Made by a program: the position numbers and the translations under genes
Shown here: piece by piece, positions 25,203-34,114 of the stretch
How the letters are laid out: each line of letters opens with the position of its first letter
How positions within the stretch are numbered: the first letter of the stretch is position 1
Source: Rodentibacter caecimuris
Lineage (GTDB): Bacteria > Pseudomonadota > Gammaproteobacteria > Enterobacterales > Pasteurellaceae
Assembly (NCBI RefSeq): GCF_024622045.1
Contig: NZ_JANKBP010000018.1
Reading direction: 5' to 3' (one strand)
Length of the DNA: 42,630 nucleotides
The notes under the pieces: model-generated
The model's input: the letters and a program-made list of their open reading frames with translations, nothing else
Told to the model about the DNA's origin: nothing
Databases searched by the model: none

Positions 25203-27800
25203 TTATTCTATATGAACCTGATATTCACCGTCTTCAAAGTTAAGGGTAATAGTCGACATTTTCTCTCCGCCGGCAATACGTTGAAGTAATGCCAATGAAA
25301 GCGGTGGTAAGAGTTGCCCTTCAAGAATCGCATCAACCAAGCGGGCACCGTTTGCATCCGCCTCACATTGTTTTTCGATATGCTCAAGAATGTTTTCTGC
25401 AATGGTGAATGTCGCTTTATAGCGTTCGGAAACTAACTTCTCTAATTTGGCAAGTTTAGCTTTCACAATGCGTTTCATGACATCCGTAGTTAAATAGTGA
25501 TATTGCACAATTTGCATACGGGCAAGTAATGCCGGTTTAAAGAAAGAGAGCAGTGAGCGACGAAGCTCTTCATCACTTTTCACCGCAAAACGATCATTTG
25601 CTGCGTCAAAGCCACAGTTTGAAGTAAGCATAAAGAGAATGTTTTTACAATCAATTAACCGCCCTTCACCATCGGCAAGTTCCCCTTTATCGAACGCTTG
25701 ATAGAATAAATTCAAGACGTCCGGATGGGCTTTTTCCACTTCATCTAACAAGACGATAGAGTATGGTTTTTGACGAATGGCTTCCGTAAGTAAACCGCCC
25801 TCGCCATAGCCTACATAACCCGGCGGTGAACCGATTAAACGGGAAACCGTGTGTTTTTCTTGGTATTCCGACATATTAATGGCAGTGAGGAATTGTTTGC
25901 CGCCAAAGATATGTTCGGCTATTTGAATAGCGGTTTCGGTTTTACCTACGCCACTTGGGCCGACCAGTAATAAGGCCCCTAACGGCGTACCGGCTCGGCG
26001 TAGATCAGCCATCGCGGTAAGTAGGTTTTTGTGAATTTGTTCAATGGCTTGGGATTGACCTTTAATGTTATCGTTTAGAATTTCAGGTAATTCGGTCAGC
26101 TTGGTTAATTCATCACCTGTCATGTTATTGACCGGAATACCGGTTAAATCGGCAATCACGGCAGTAATTTGCTTACTACCCACTTCGGCGTGAATGAGGC
26201 ATTCTTCCGGTTTAATGGCTTCGTATTCGGCTTTTTTCTCTTGTAATTGATTGATCCATTGCTGACGTTCTTCTTCTGTATAGTCGGCTTCAGAATCAGA
26301 AAGTTTTTCACGCAATGCTAAGATTTCATCAACAAGCACTTTTTGTGTTTCAAAACGCGTAGAAAGTGCGGTCTTTTCTTCCGCTAATTCTGCAAGTTGC
26401 TTTTCTAATTTTGTTTTCACGCTACTATCAACGGTTTCACCAAGCTGATAATCACGATCAAACTCGTCAATCGCCACATTAATTTCATGGATCTTATTAT
26501 CTAAATAACTCAAACGTTTCGGCGGTGTGTTTTTTGCTGTTGAAACACGCGCGCAGGCGGTATCTAAAATATCAATGGCTTTATCCGGCAATTTTTTTGC
26601 GGCAATATAACGTGCGGATAATTTAGTGACGGTTTCAAGCGCTTCACCTGTGATGTAAACGCCGTGCGTTTTTTCATAAAGCGGTTTCAGACCTCGTAAA
26701 ATAACAATGCTTTCCTCAATAGAGGGTTCATCGACTTTCACTAATTGGAAACGGCGGGAAAGTGCCGGATCGCGTTCCACATATTTTTTATATTCAGTCC
26801 AAGTCGTCGCAGCAATAGTGCGAAGTTCACCACGAGCCAGAGCAGGTTTTAATAGGTTGGCAGCATCACTTCCGCCTTCATTGCCTCCGGCACCGATAAG
26901 CGTATGGGCTTCATCAATGAAGAGAACAATCGGTGTTGCACTATTTTTAACAAAATCAATGACGGCTTTTAAGCGTTTTTCAAATTCACCTTTAATAGAC
27001 GCGCCTGATTGTAATGCGGCAAGATCAAGGCTCCAAAGCTCGACATTTTGTAAATGAGGCGGAACCTGTTTGTTTACGATACGTAATGCCAATCCCTCAA
27101 TGAGTGCGCTTTTACCTACTCCCGCATCACCCACAACAATAGGGTTATTTTTTCTTCTGCGTGAAAGAATATCAATCATCAAATCAATTTCTTGATCACG
27201 CGCCAGCACGGGATCAATATTTCCGGCTAGTGCTTTCGCCGTTAAGTTTTCAGCGAAGCGGGCTAAATCGGATTGATCGGTATGTTTTGCGGTGGGGGTG
27301 GAGGTATTTTCTGGTGTGGTTTGAGATTCTGCGGAACCTTTTGCTAAGTTAAGTAAGGATTGTCGTAAGGTTTCTTTATTAATTTGATTTAAGAAGCTCG
27401 CAACGGAAGTTGGTAAATAGCGGGAGGCATTTAAGATAAGCGCTAAGAAAATGGTTGCGCTGCGAATTTGTGATTGTTCAAACTCAAGTGAACCAAGCAA
27501 CCAAGCCTCTTGTAATGCTTCAATTAATAAAGGGGAAAAACTGGGTACTGAATCAATATTACTGTTGGAATGTTGATTGCCTCGCAATAAAAGTGCGGTC
27601 AATTCTTCATGAGAAATTTCAAGTTTATTTAAAATAAAACGTACATCTGAGAAGGGATTTTCTAATGATTTAAGTAACAAGTGTGCGGGGAGAATTTCCG
27701 ATTCGCCACAACTAATCGCATACGCAGCAGATTCTTCTAACATTAATTTAGAGACATCGTTTAATGCGCCTAATGTTGCGCTCAAGTTAATTTTTATCAT
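25203..27800 (-). CDS. tssH: T6SS sheath-recycling AAA+ ATPase ClpV (TssH)
   Basis: ClpV of 865 residues unfolds contracted TssBC sheaths for reuse. It has a Clp N domain (about 1-150), a first AAA+ module with Walker A GDAGVGKS at 224-231 and Walker B DEAH at 296-299, and a coiled middle domain around 430-540. The second AAA+ module has GPSGVGKT at 614-621 and the GSPPGYVGYGEGG pore loop. The ATG at 27800 is preceded by GAGG 9 nt upstream; an in-frame ATG at 27815 would overlap that site. Two uptake signals lie within the coding sequence (26363, 27591). Confidence 0.97.
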   Translation of the reverse strand: MIKINLSATLGALNDVSKLMLEESAAYAISCGESEILPAHLLLKSLENPFSDVRFILNKLEISHEELTALLLRGNQHSNSNIDSVPSFSPLLIEALQEAWLLGSLEFEQSQIRSATIFLALILNASRYLPTSVASFLNQINKETLRQSLLNLAKGSAESQTTPENTSTPTAKHTDQSDLARFAENLTAKALAGNIDPVLARDQEIDLMIDILSRRRKNNPIVVGDAGVGKSALIEGLALRIVNKQVPPHLQNVELWSLDLAALQSGASIKGEFEKRLKAVIDFVKNSATPIVLFIDEAHTLIGAGGNEGGSDAANLLKPALARGELRTIAATTWTEYKKYVERDPALSRRFQLVKVDEPSIEESIVILRGLKPLYEKTHGVYITGEALETVTKLSARYIAAKKLPDKAIDILDTACARVSTAKNTPPKRLSYLDNKIHEINVAIDEFDRDYQLGETVDSSVKTKLEKQLAELAEEKTALSTRFETQKVLVDEILALREKLSDSEADYTEEERQQWINQLQEKKAEYEAIKPEECLIHAEVGSKQITAVIADLTGIPVNNMTGDELTKLTELPEILNDNIKGQSQAIEQIHKNLLTAMADLRRAGTPLGALLLVGPSGVGKTETAIQIAEHIFGGKQFLTAINMSEYQEKHTVSRLIGSPPGYVGYGEGGLLTEAIRQKPYSIVLLDEVEKAHPDVLNLFYQAFDKGELADGEGRLIDCKNILFMLTSNCGFDAANDRFAVKSDEELRRSLLSFFKPALLARMQIVQYHYLTTDVMKRIVKAKLAKLEKLVSERYKATFTIAENILEHIEKQCEADANGARLVDAILEGQLLPPLSLALLQRIAGGEKMSTITLNFEDGEYQVHIE

Positions 27801-27899
27801 TATGTAGGCCCTCATATTTATAAAGCGGTTTAAAATATATCATAAAACTTAGATATTCTATTTTTTTACATTTAATTTAACCACAACTATTTTAATTAT

Positions 27900-28470
27900 T
27901 TGGTTGGTACGCGCGGAGCATAGGGGAACCCAAACCGGCGTATTAGAGGAAGAAGCTATAGAACGGGCAACGGTTGAAGACGAAACCTCAAAAAGTGGCA
28001 ACCATTACGAAAACACCCTATTCCTCATCCCCCATCACAAACCTTGGCGCAGCCCGCCAAAAACCCGCCCGATTATTCGCGGCACCCAAGTGGCGCATGT
28101 GGGTCGGCCCTGAGGGAGAAGAAATCTACTGTGACGAATGGGGCCGGGTCAAACTACAATTCCCGTGGGACAGACGGAGCAACGGAGATGAACACAGTTC
28201 TTGCTGGATACGGGGGCTTCAGGGCTGGGCGGGCGCCCAATACGGCAACATGATGATACCGCGAATCGGCGATGAAGTGCTGATCAAATACCTAAACGGC
28301 GACCCGGACCAACCGATTGTAGTGGGACGCACCTACCACAGCACCACCGAACCGCCCTATAAACTACCGGAACATAAAACCCGCACCACAATAAAATCCA
28401 AAACCCACAAAGGTAACGGCTTTAACGAACTGCGTTTTGAAGACGAAAAAGACCAAGAAGAGATTTTTAT
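27900..28470 (+). pseudogene. GC-rich vgrG remnant, truncated at both ends and frameshifted
   Basis: The sequence matches the middle of VgrG, from WLVRAEHRGTQTGVLEEEA to KGNGFNELRFEDEKDQEEIFI, roughly residues 340-540 of the intact copy at 375-2480. The gp27 N-terminal half and the beta-helix tail are missing. One extra G near 28100-28102 shifts the frame between AHV and GPEGEEIYCDEWGRV. Homology stops abruptly at about 28470, where the frame continues for a few unrelated codons. Two lines I counted are 53-57% G+C, with C-rich codons such as CTA and ACC, unlike its AT-rich neighbours. That suggests a foreign origin. Confidence 0.9.
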
Positions 28471-28527
28471 CTGTATTAGTAACACTATACGGTCAAAAAT
28501 AAACTAATATGAAGTGAAATGAAATAG

Positions 28528-28553
28528 AAAAGCCCTGACATTACAGGGCTTTT
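28528..28553. terminator. Bidirectional intrinsic terminator between vgrG remnant and guaA
   Basis: AAAAGCCCTG and CAGGGCTTTT form a perfect 10-bp stem around a 6-nt loop, with A/T-rich flanks on both sides. It lies 44 bp beyond the guaA stop on the minus strand. Confidence 0.88.
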
Positions 28554-28596
28554 AGCTATTTTTGAAATGAATTGAACTGTGGTGAAAGGCGGGTTT

Positions 28597-30156
28597 TTAT
28601 TCCCACTCAATCGTTGCAGGTGGTTTTCCACTCACATCATACACCACACGGGAAATGCCATTTACTTCATTGATAATACGGTTGGAGATCTTACCTAATA
28701 AATCGTATGGTAAATGTGCCCAATGTGCGGTCATAAAGTCGATGGTTTCAACAGCACGGAGGGAAACAACCCAGTCATATTTACGACCGTCGCCCATTAC
28801 ACCAACAGATTTTACAGGAAGGAACACCGTGAAGGCTTGGCTGACTTTGTAATACCAATCTGCTTTGTGTAATTCTTCAATAAAAATCGCATCGGCACGG
28901 CGGAGTAGGTCACAGTATTCTTTTTTCACCTCTCCCAGTACACGTACACCTAAACCCGGGCCCGGAAATGGATGGCGGTTAAGCATTTCAGCAGGCAGAC
29001 CTAACGCCAAGCCGATTTTACGCACTTCATCTTTGAAAAGTTCACGTAACGGCTCGACTAAGCCGAGTTTCATATAATCCGGCAGACCGCCCACATTATG
29101 ATGTGATTTGATTACATGTGCTTTGCCTGTTTTGCTGGCAGCAGATTCGATTACATCAGGGTAGATAGTGCCTTGCGCTAACCATTTCACATTTGGCAAT
29201 TTTTTTGATTCGTCATCGAATACATCTACGAAGACTTTACCGATAATTTTACGTTTCGCTTCCGGTTCGTCCACGCCGGCTAGTTCGCTTAGGAAACGAT
29301 CTTCTGCGTTCACTCGGGTGATGTTTAAGCCGAATTTATTGCCGAACATTTCCATCACTTGATCGCCTTCGTTTAAGCGTAACAAGCCGTTATCCACAAA
29401 TACACAGTGTAAGTTTTTGCCGATTGCACGGTGTAGTAATAATGCGACAACAGAGGAGTCCACACCGCCTGATAAGCCTAAAATCACTTCATCGTTGCCC
29501 ACTTGTGCTTTAATGCGGGCTACTGCATCTTCAATAATATTTTCCGCAGTCCATTTGGTTTCGCAACCACAAATATTCACCACGAAATTTTTCAATAATT
29601 CCAAACCGCTTTTGGTGTGAGTTACTTCCGGATGGAATTGTACGCCGTAGAAATGGCGGCTTTCATCTGACATTGCTGCAATCGGACAAGTTGGGGTTGT
29701 ACCGGTGATTTGGAAATTTTCCGGTAAACGGGTTACTTTATCACCATGGCTCATCCAGACATCCAGTTTGCCGTCACCATCATTTAGATGATCAAAAAGT
29801 GCGGTTGAATTTTCTAAAGAAACGGAGGCATAGCCAAATTCACGATGATCAGAGGTTTCCGTTAAACCGCCTAGTTGCATCGCCATCGTTTGCATACCAT
29901 AGCAGATACCCAGTACCGGTATGCCTGCATTAAAGACGTATTCCGGCGCGCGTGGGCTGTTTTCTTCTGTGGTGCTTTCGGGGCTACCGGAAAGAATAAT
30001 TCCCGTTGGATTAAATTCACGGATTTGCTCTTCCGTGACATCCCATGCCCAAAGTTCGCAGTAAACGCCAATTTCACGCACGCGGCGGGCAATGAGTTGG
30101 GTGTATTGAGAACCAAAGTCGAGGATTAGGATTTTATGGTGATGAATGTTTGTCAT
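28597..30156 (-). CDS. guaA: GMP synthase (glutamine-hydrolysing)
   Basis: GuaA of 519 residues converts XMP, ATP and glutamine to GMP in the cytoplasm. The N-terminal class I glutamine amidotransferase has LDFGSQYTQLIARRVRE, the nucleophile Cys85 in GICYGMQ, and His175/Glu177 in QFHPEV. The ATP-pyrophosphatase domain has the P-loop SGGVDSS at 229-235. The C-terminus ends VVYDVSGKPPATIEWE, as in most homologues. AAGGT precedes the ATG. It follows the HAD gene by 20 bp, so it may be cotranscribed with it. One uptake signal lies within the gene at 29797. Confidence 0.98.
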   Translation of the reverse strand: MTNIHHHKILILDFGSQYTQLIARRVREIGVYCELWAWDVTEEQIREFNPTGIILSGSPESTTEENSPRAPEYVFNAGIPVLGICYGMQTMAMQLGGLTETSDHREFGYASVSLENSTALFDHLNDGDGKLDVWMSHGDKVTRLPENFQITGTTPTCPIAAMSDESRHFYGVQFHPEVTHTKSGLELLKNFVVNICGCETKWTAENIIEDAVARIKAQVGNDEVILGLSGGVDSSVVALLLHRAIGKNLHCVFVDNGLLRLNEGDQVMEMFGNKFGLNITRVNAEDRFLSELAGVDEPEAKRKIIGKVFVDVFDDESKKLPNVKWLAQGTIYPDVIESAASKTGKAHVIKSHHNVGGLPDYMKLGLVEPLRELFKDEVRKIGLALGLPAEMLNRHPFPGPGLGVRVLGEVKKEYCDLLRRADAIFIEELHKADWYYKVSQAFTVFLPVKSVGVMGDGRKYDWVVSLRAVETIDFMTAHWAHLPYDLLGKISNRIINEVNGISRVVYDVSGKPPATIEWE

Positions 30157-30176
30157 TTTTTACCTTAATAAAATGG

Positions 30177-30842
30177 TTAATAATGTAATTTTTGAATAAT
30201 AGTTAAAATTTCGCTCATATCCTTGCCACAATAATCGGCTTCGGATTGGTCAATAAGTATTCGTTTTTCTTCGTAGGCAATTACAGGAATACCGGCAGAT
30301 TTTGCCGCTTGAATGCCGAAAAAAGAAACCTCAATCGCTACAGTATTTTTTGCTTGCACACCTAGTTTTTCGAGGGTGTATCGATAAATTGTCGGATCAG
30401 GCTTACTACGTTCAAATTGTTCGCCACTGACAATGAAATCAAAGTGCTGAATAATATCACATTTTGTCAAAATATTCTGAATATGTTCAAGGCGGGAAGA
30501 GGAGGCTACCGCTAATTTGATGTGATGTTGTTTGGCAAAATCAATAATTTTTTGAATATCAGAACGGAAAATTGAAAGATAATTCACTGTTGAAAAAAGT
30601 TGGTTGAAAAAATCAAAATAGCGTCGTTTGATTTCTTCCAATGGTAATGATGAATTACTTAGTTTTTTCACGATTTCCGGAATTTCAGACAGCCCTTTCT
30701 CAACCACTTCCGAACGTTCGGACTGTGTTAAAGTGCGGTCGTGTTCTTTGATAGATTCGATAAACTTTGCTTGCAAGTTGTATTCTAAAAATTCGGTATC
30801 AACAATCACGCCATCCATATCAAAAATAATCGCTTGGAGCAT
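30177..30842 (-). CDS. HAD-superfamily hydrolase (beta-phosphoglucomutase-like), motif IV Asp replaced by Val
   Basis: This 221-residue HAD protein has motif I DMDGVIVDT (Asp8 nucleophile, Asp10), motif II in VASSS (114-116) and motif III Lys147 in RSKPDP. Motif IV, normally IEDSxxG in this subfamily, reads IEVSFFG, so the Mg-binding Asp is Val172 (codon GTT at 30329-30327; GAT would be one base away). The fold looks otherwise complete and the length is normal. Activity may be lost or altered. It sits between the GFA gene and guaA, on the same strand. The natural substrate cannot be told from sequence. Confidence 0.9.
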   Translation of the reverse strand: MLQAIIFDMDGVIVDTEFLEYNLQAKFIESIKEHDRTLTQSERSEVVEKGLSEIPEIVKKLSNSSLPLEEIKRRYFDFFNQLFSTVNYLSIFRSDIQKIIDFAKQHHIKLAVASSSRLEHIQNILTKCDIIQHFDFIVSGEQFERSKPDPTIYRYTLEKLGVQAKNTVAIEVSFFGIQAAKSAGIPVIAYEEKRILIDQSEADYCGKDMSEILTIIQKLHY

Positions 30843-31013
30843 GATAAAAATTCCTACATTATTAACAGTCTTTATTTTTATGAGAATGGCTTTGTAGTTG
30901 AATATATAAAAATAGTGGCTGAATAATAAACTAATAATGACAAAATATGTTTTCTATCATAACTATTCACTAGGTATTTATATTTTCTAATATATTTTGA
31001 TATTTCGTCAAGT

Positions 31014-31415
31014 TTATACTAAGCCTAATTTTTCTAAAAATTCTTTTTCAGTTAATTTAGGCACATTGTTACCTAAGTAATAAAAAGAAGGTTTACGATC
31101 AATATAAATTTCTTGTTCTAAAGTAAATTCATTTTCCGAACAGAATAAACCTGCAGATAGTTCATAATTATTAGTACCCAATAAGTGATAATATAAGTGT
31201 GTTCCACATTTCTTACAAAACGCACGCTCCGCCCACTCTGAAGATTGATAACATTGAATGAAATCCTCTCCTAAAATATCTAACTTCTGTTGATAGGTTA
31301 AACTAAATAAAGGGCTACTATTCCAACGAACACAATTTCCACAGTGGCAAGCGTGAACATTTTTGTTTTTAGGTACGGAAATAGATACGGAACCACATAA
31401 ACATTTACCTTTCAT
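31014..31415 (-). CDS. GFA-family zinc protein (CENP-V/GFA domain)
   Basis: A 133-residue protein has the GFA domain pattern: CLC at residues 5-7, CHCGNC at 23-28 and CKKC at 67-70, the usual two sets of zinc-binding cysteines. The family includes glutathione-dependent formaldehyde-activating enzyme, but most members, probably including this one, have no proven substrate. GGGAG precedes the ATG. The 171-bp gap to the HAD gene and the 156-bp gap to guaB show no further gene. Confidence 0.88.
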   Translation of the reverse strand: MKGKCLCGSVSISVPKNKNVHACHCGNCVRWNSSPLFSLTYQQKLDILGEDFIQCYQSSEWAERAFCKKCGTHLYYHLLGTNNYELSAGLFCSENEFTLEQEIYIDRKPSFYYLGNNVPKLTEKEFLEKLGLV

Positions 31416-31452
31416 TTTTACTCCCTAAATTACTTACGTCCCAAAATAACAG

Positions 31453-31490
31453 GTGCGGCTTAATCAAAACTTCTTAAAGAACAACCGCAC
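31453..31490. terminator. Possible terminator from an imperfect uptake-signal pair after guaB
   Basis: GTGCGG (31453-31458) and CCGCAC (31485-31490) can form a 6-bp core stem. On the minus strand it is followed by a weak U-rich tract, and on the plus strand by TTTATTTTTT. It lies about 80 bp after the guaB stop. The strength is doubtful because the loop is 26 nt long. Confidence 0.4.
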
Positions 31491-31571
31491 TTTATTTTTT
31501 AACAATTAATTCTTTACTGATAAATCATGATCTAACCTATATTTCATCAGTAGCAGTCTATCTGCCGCTCG

Positions 31572-33035
31572 CTATCCCATTCGATAATTCGGGGCTTCTT
31601 TGGTGATCGTCACATCATGAACGTGGCTTTCTTTAATACCTGCACCGCTGATTCGCACAAATTCCGCTTTGGTACGGAGTTCGTCAATGGTGGCACAGCC
31701 TGTTAAGCCCATACAAGAACGTAAACCACCCATTTGTTGGTGGATAATTTCTTTTAAATAACCTTTATATGGAATACGCCCTTCAATGCCTTCCGGTACG
31801 AGTTTATCGGCGGCATTATCCGATTGGAAATAACGATCGCTTGAACCTTTTGACATTGCTCCTAAGGAGCCCATGCCTCGATAGGATTTAAATGCGCGCC
31901 CTTGATAAAGTTCGATTTCACCCGGCGCTTCTTCCGTACCGGCAAACATTGAACCGACCATCACACAGCTTGCACCGGCGGCAATGGCTTTGGCAATATC
32001 GCCTGAGAAACGGATACCGCCGTCTGCAATGACCGGAATACCTCGATCTTTTAAGGCTTCCGCTGCATCGGCAATCGCCGTGATTTGTGGTACGCCCACA
32101 CCAGTGACGATACGAGTGGTACAGATTGAGCCGGGGCCAATCCCCACTTTCACGGCGCTTGCTCCGGCATCAGCCAGAGCAATTGCACCTTCAGCCGTCG
32201 CAATATTACCGGCGATGATAGGAAGATCTGGGTATTTGGCACGGGTTTCACGCACACGTTGTAGAACACCTTCGGAATGACCATGTGAAGAGTCGATTAA
32301 CAATACATCGACGCCGGCCTTGACTAAGGCATCAATACGTTCTTCATTACCCGGGCCAGCCCCCACTGCCGCACCTACACGCAAACGCCCAAATTCATCT
32401 TTACAGGCGTTCGGTTTGCTTTCGGCTTTTTGGTAGTCTTTTAAGGTGATCATCCCTTTTAGTTTGAAATCATCATTGACCACCAATACTTTTTCTACCC
32501 GATTTTCGTGCATTAAACGGAAAATTTCTTCACGGGTTGCCCCTTCTTTAACCGTAACTAAACGGTCTTTCGGCGTCATAAAATCAGCGACTGTTTTACT
32601 TAAGTCTGAGATAAAACGGGTATCACGGCCGGTGATAATGCCGACCAAGTTTTTATCCGCATCAACCACCGGATAACCGGCGAAACCGTTTTTCTTGGTA
32701 AGTTCGGCCAATTCTGCAAGAGTAAGGGTTGGTGAAACGGTAACCGGTTCGGAAACGATACCGCTTTCAAATTTTTTCACTTTACGTACCCGATCTGCTT
32801 GGCGTTCAATCGACATATTTTTGTGAATAAAGCCAATCCCGCCTTCTTGGGCAAGGGAAATTGCCAATTTGGTTTCGGTGACTGTATCCATTGCCGCAGA
32901 GAGCATAGGGATATTCAGGCGAATTGTTTTAGTGAGTTGGGTCGAAAGATTAGCCGTGTTTGGAAGCACGGTAGAATGTGCCGGGACAAGGAGAACATCA
33001 TCAAAAGTGAGGGCTTCTTTTTTGATTCTAAGCAT
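31572..33035 (-). CDS. guaB: Inosine-5'-monophosphate dehydrogenase
   Basis: GuaB of 487 residues oxidises IMP to XMP with NAD, the rate-limiting step to guanine nucleotides and the step before GuaA. It has the TIM-barrel start LTFDDVLLVPA, a tandem CBS insert at about residues 93-200 (SEPVTV, DFMTPKDRL), and IDSSHGHSEGV. The catalytic loop GPGSICTTR has Cys305 as nucleophile, followed by GGIRFSGDIAKA and the mobile flap region MGSLGAMSKGSSDRY. Length is standard. It is divergent from birA. In this window it is separated from guaA by the GFA and HAD genes. Confidence 0.98.
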   Translation of the reverse strand: MLRIKKEALTFDDVLLVPAHSTVLPNTANLSTQLTKTIRLNIPMLSAAMDTVTETKLAISLAQEGGIGFIHKNMSIERQADRVRKVKKFESGIVSEPVTVSPTLTLAELAELTKKNGFAGYPVVDADKNLVGIITGRDTRFISDLSKTVADFMTPKDRLVTVKEGATREEIFRLMHENRVEKVLVVNDDFKLKGMITLKDYQKAESKPNACKDEFGRLRVGAAVGAGPGNEERIDALVKAGVDVLLIDSSHGHSEGVLQRVRETRAKYPDLPIIAGNIATAEGAIALADAGASAVKVGIGPGSICTTRIVTGVGVPQITAIADAAEALKDRGIPVIADGGIRFSGDIAKAIAAGASCVMVGSMFAGTEEAPGEIELYQGRAFKSYRGMGSLGAMSKGSSDRYFQSDNAADKLVPEGIEGRIPYKGYLKEIIHQQMGGLRSCMGLTGCATIDELRTKAEFVRISGAGIKESHVHDVTITKEAPNYRMG

Positions 33036-33084
33036 AGCAATATTTCCGTCGTTAAAAGTGAATGTTAAAAAATATTGCGGCGGG

Positions 33085-33113
33085 ATTATACAGATTTTGC
33101 ACCATTTTGAAAA
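33085..33113 (-). promoter_or_regulatory. guaB promoter
   Basis: On the minus strand, TTTTCA (33113-33108) and TATAAT (33090-33085) are separated by 17 bp. The bases just downstream (CCCGCCGC) form a GC-rich discriminator. That is typical of promoters under stringent (ppGpp) control, which suits guaB. The leader would be about 40 nt. Confidence 0.7.
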
Positions 33114-33131
33114 CGAAATTTTTCGATTTTA

Positions 33132-33140
33132 TGCTATGAT
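33132..33140 (+). promoter_or_regulatory. Extended -10 element of birA
   Basis: TGCTATGAT is an extended -10 sequence about 30 bp before the birA ATG. There is no good -35 element at standard distance, which extended -10 promoters can lack. It is divergent from the guaB promoter, with the two -10 elements about 45 bp apart. Confidence 0.5.
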
Positions 33141-33169
33141 TCGCAAACGTTTTCGTGATGGGAAAAAGT

Positions 33170-34075
33170 ATGAATTTGGTATTATTAACCAGTTTGTCCG
33201 ATTGCACACCTAAAGTGCGGTCAGAATTGGCGACATTTTCGCAAAATGTGGCTTTTGATGTGCAGCAGTGGCGAGAGTTGGGGCTAAACATTGAAGAACA
33301 TACCTCACACTATCAATTAATACCGCAATTACCTCTACTCAATTTACAGCAAATTTCAACCGCTCTTTTACCCTATCGGATACATTATGAACCGGTCATT
33401 TCCTCTACTAACGAATGGATTTTGCAAAATATTGCTCATCTTCACAAAGGCGATCTTTGTCTTGCGGAATATCAAACGGCTGGTCGTGGGCGGCGTGGTC
33501 GTCAATGGTTGTCACCTTTTGCTGGTCAAATGATTTTCAGTTTTTATTGGACATTCGATCTTAAAAAATCGCTCGAGGGATTGAGTTTAGTCGTGGGGCT
33601 TGCGATTGCCGAGACGCTTGGTGTGCAAGTGAAATGGCCGAATGATATTTTATTTGATGGGCGGAAACTTGGCGGTATTTTAGTTGAGATTGCGAGCCAT
33701 AAGAATGGATTACTTAATTTGGTGATTGGCGTAGGAATTAACGTATCTTTACCTGCGCAAGTGGAAATTAGTCAGCCCTATGCGCAGTTGTGTGAAATTA
33801 ATCCAAATATTGATCGGCAAGCTTTATTTCCAACGCTCATTCAACATTTGTATAGGCGCTTAGCTCGTTTTGAAAAAGAAGGCATTGATGCTGAATTTCA
33901 ACAAGTATGGCGAAGACACAATGCCTTTTTCAATAGCGAAGTAAATGTGATAACCGAACAGGGCATAATCTCAGGCATTGAGCAGGGCATTGATAAACGG
34001 GGATATCTACAGTTGTTATGCGAAAATGAATTACGAACTTTTAATGGCGGTGAGGTATCACTTCGTCGAAAATAA
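33170..34075 (+). CDS. birA: Biotin--[acetyl-CoA-carboxylase] ligase BirA
   Basis: BirA of 301 residues activates biotin as biotinyl-AMP and transfers it to the biotin carboxyl carrier protein. The catalytic domain has the biotinyl-AMP loop GRGRRG at 105-110, VKWPNDILFDGRKLGGILVE and VIGVGINV. The C-terminal SH3-like domain ends GGEVSLRRK. The N-terminal winged helix is shorter and poorly conserved compared with E. coli BirA, so repressor function is doubtful. An uptake signal at 33212 lies within it and encodes KVRS. I favour ATG 33170; GTG 33155 and ATG 33158 are in-frame alternatives. Confidence 0.95.
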   Translation: MNLVLLTSLSDCTPKVRSELATFSQNVAFDVQQWRELGLNIEEHTSHYQLIPQLPLLNLQQISTALLPYRIHYEPVISSTNEWILQNIAHLHKGDLCLAEYQTAGRGRRGRQWLSPFAGQMIFSFYWTFDLKKSLEGLSLVVGLAIAETLGVQVKWPNDILFDGRKLGGILVEIASHKNGLLNLVIGVGINVSLPAQVEISQPYAQLCEINPNIDRQALFPTLIQHLYRRLARFEKEGIDAEFQQVWRRHNAFFNSEVNVITEQGIISGIEQGIDKRGYLQLLCENELRTFNGGEVSLRRK

Positions 34076-34111
34076 GTGCGGTGAAAATCTCCAGTGTTTT
34101 TAACCGCACTT
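34074..34111. terminator. Inverted uptake-signal pair between birA and the DUF5718-like gene
   Basis: AAGTGCGGT (34074-34082) and ACCGCACTT (34103-34111) form a perfect 9-bp stem with a 20-nt loop, exactly between two convergent genes. The left arm overlaps the birA stop codon. This is a common terminator design in Haemophilus-type genomes. Confidence 0.75.
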
Positions 34112-34114
34112 GAT

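Noticed and set aside
28044..28253. Additional small gene inside the vgrG remnant
   Set aside because: It is an out-of-frame reading of the remnant, with composition that reflects the C-rich VgrG codons.
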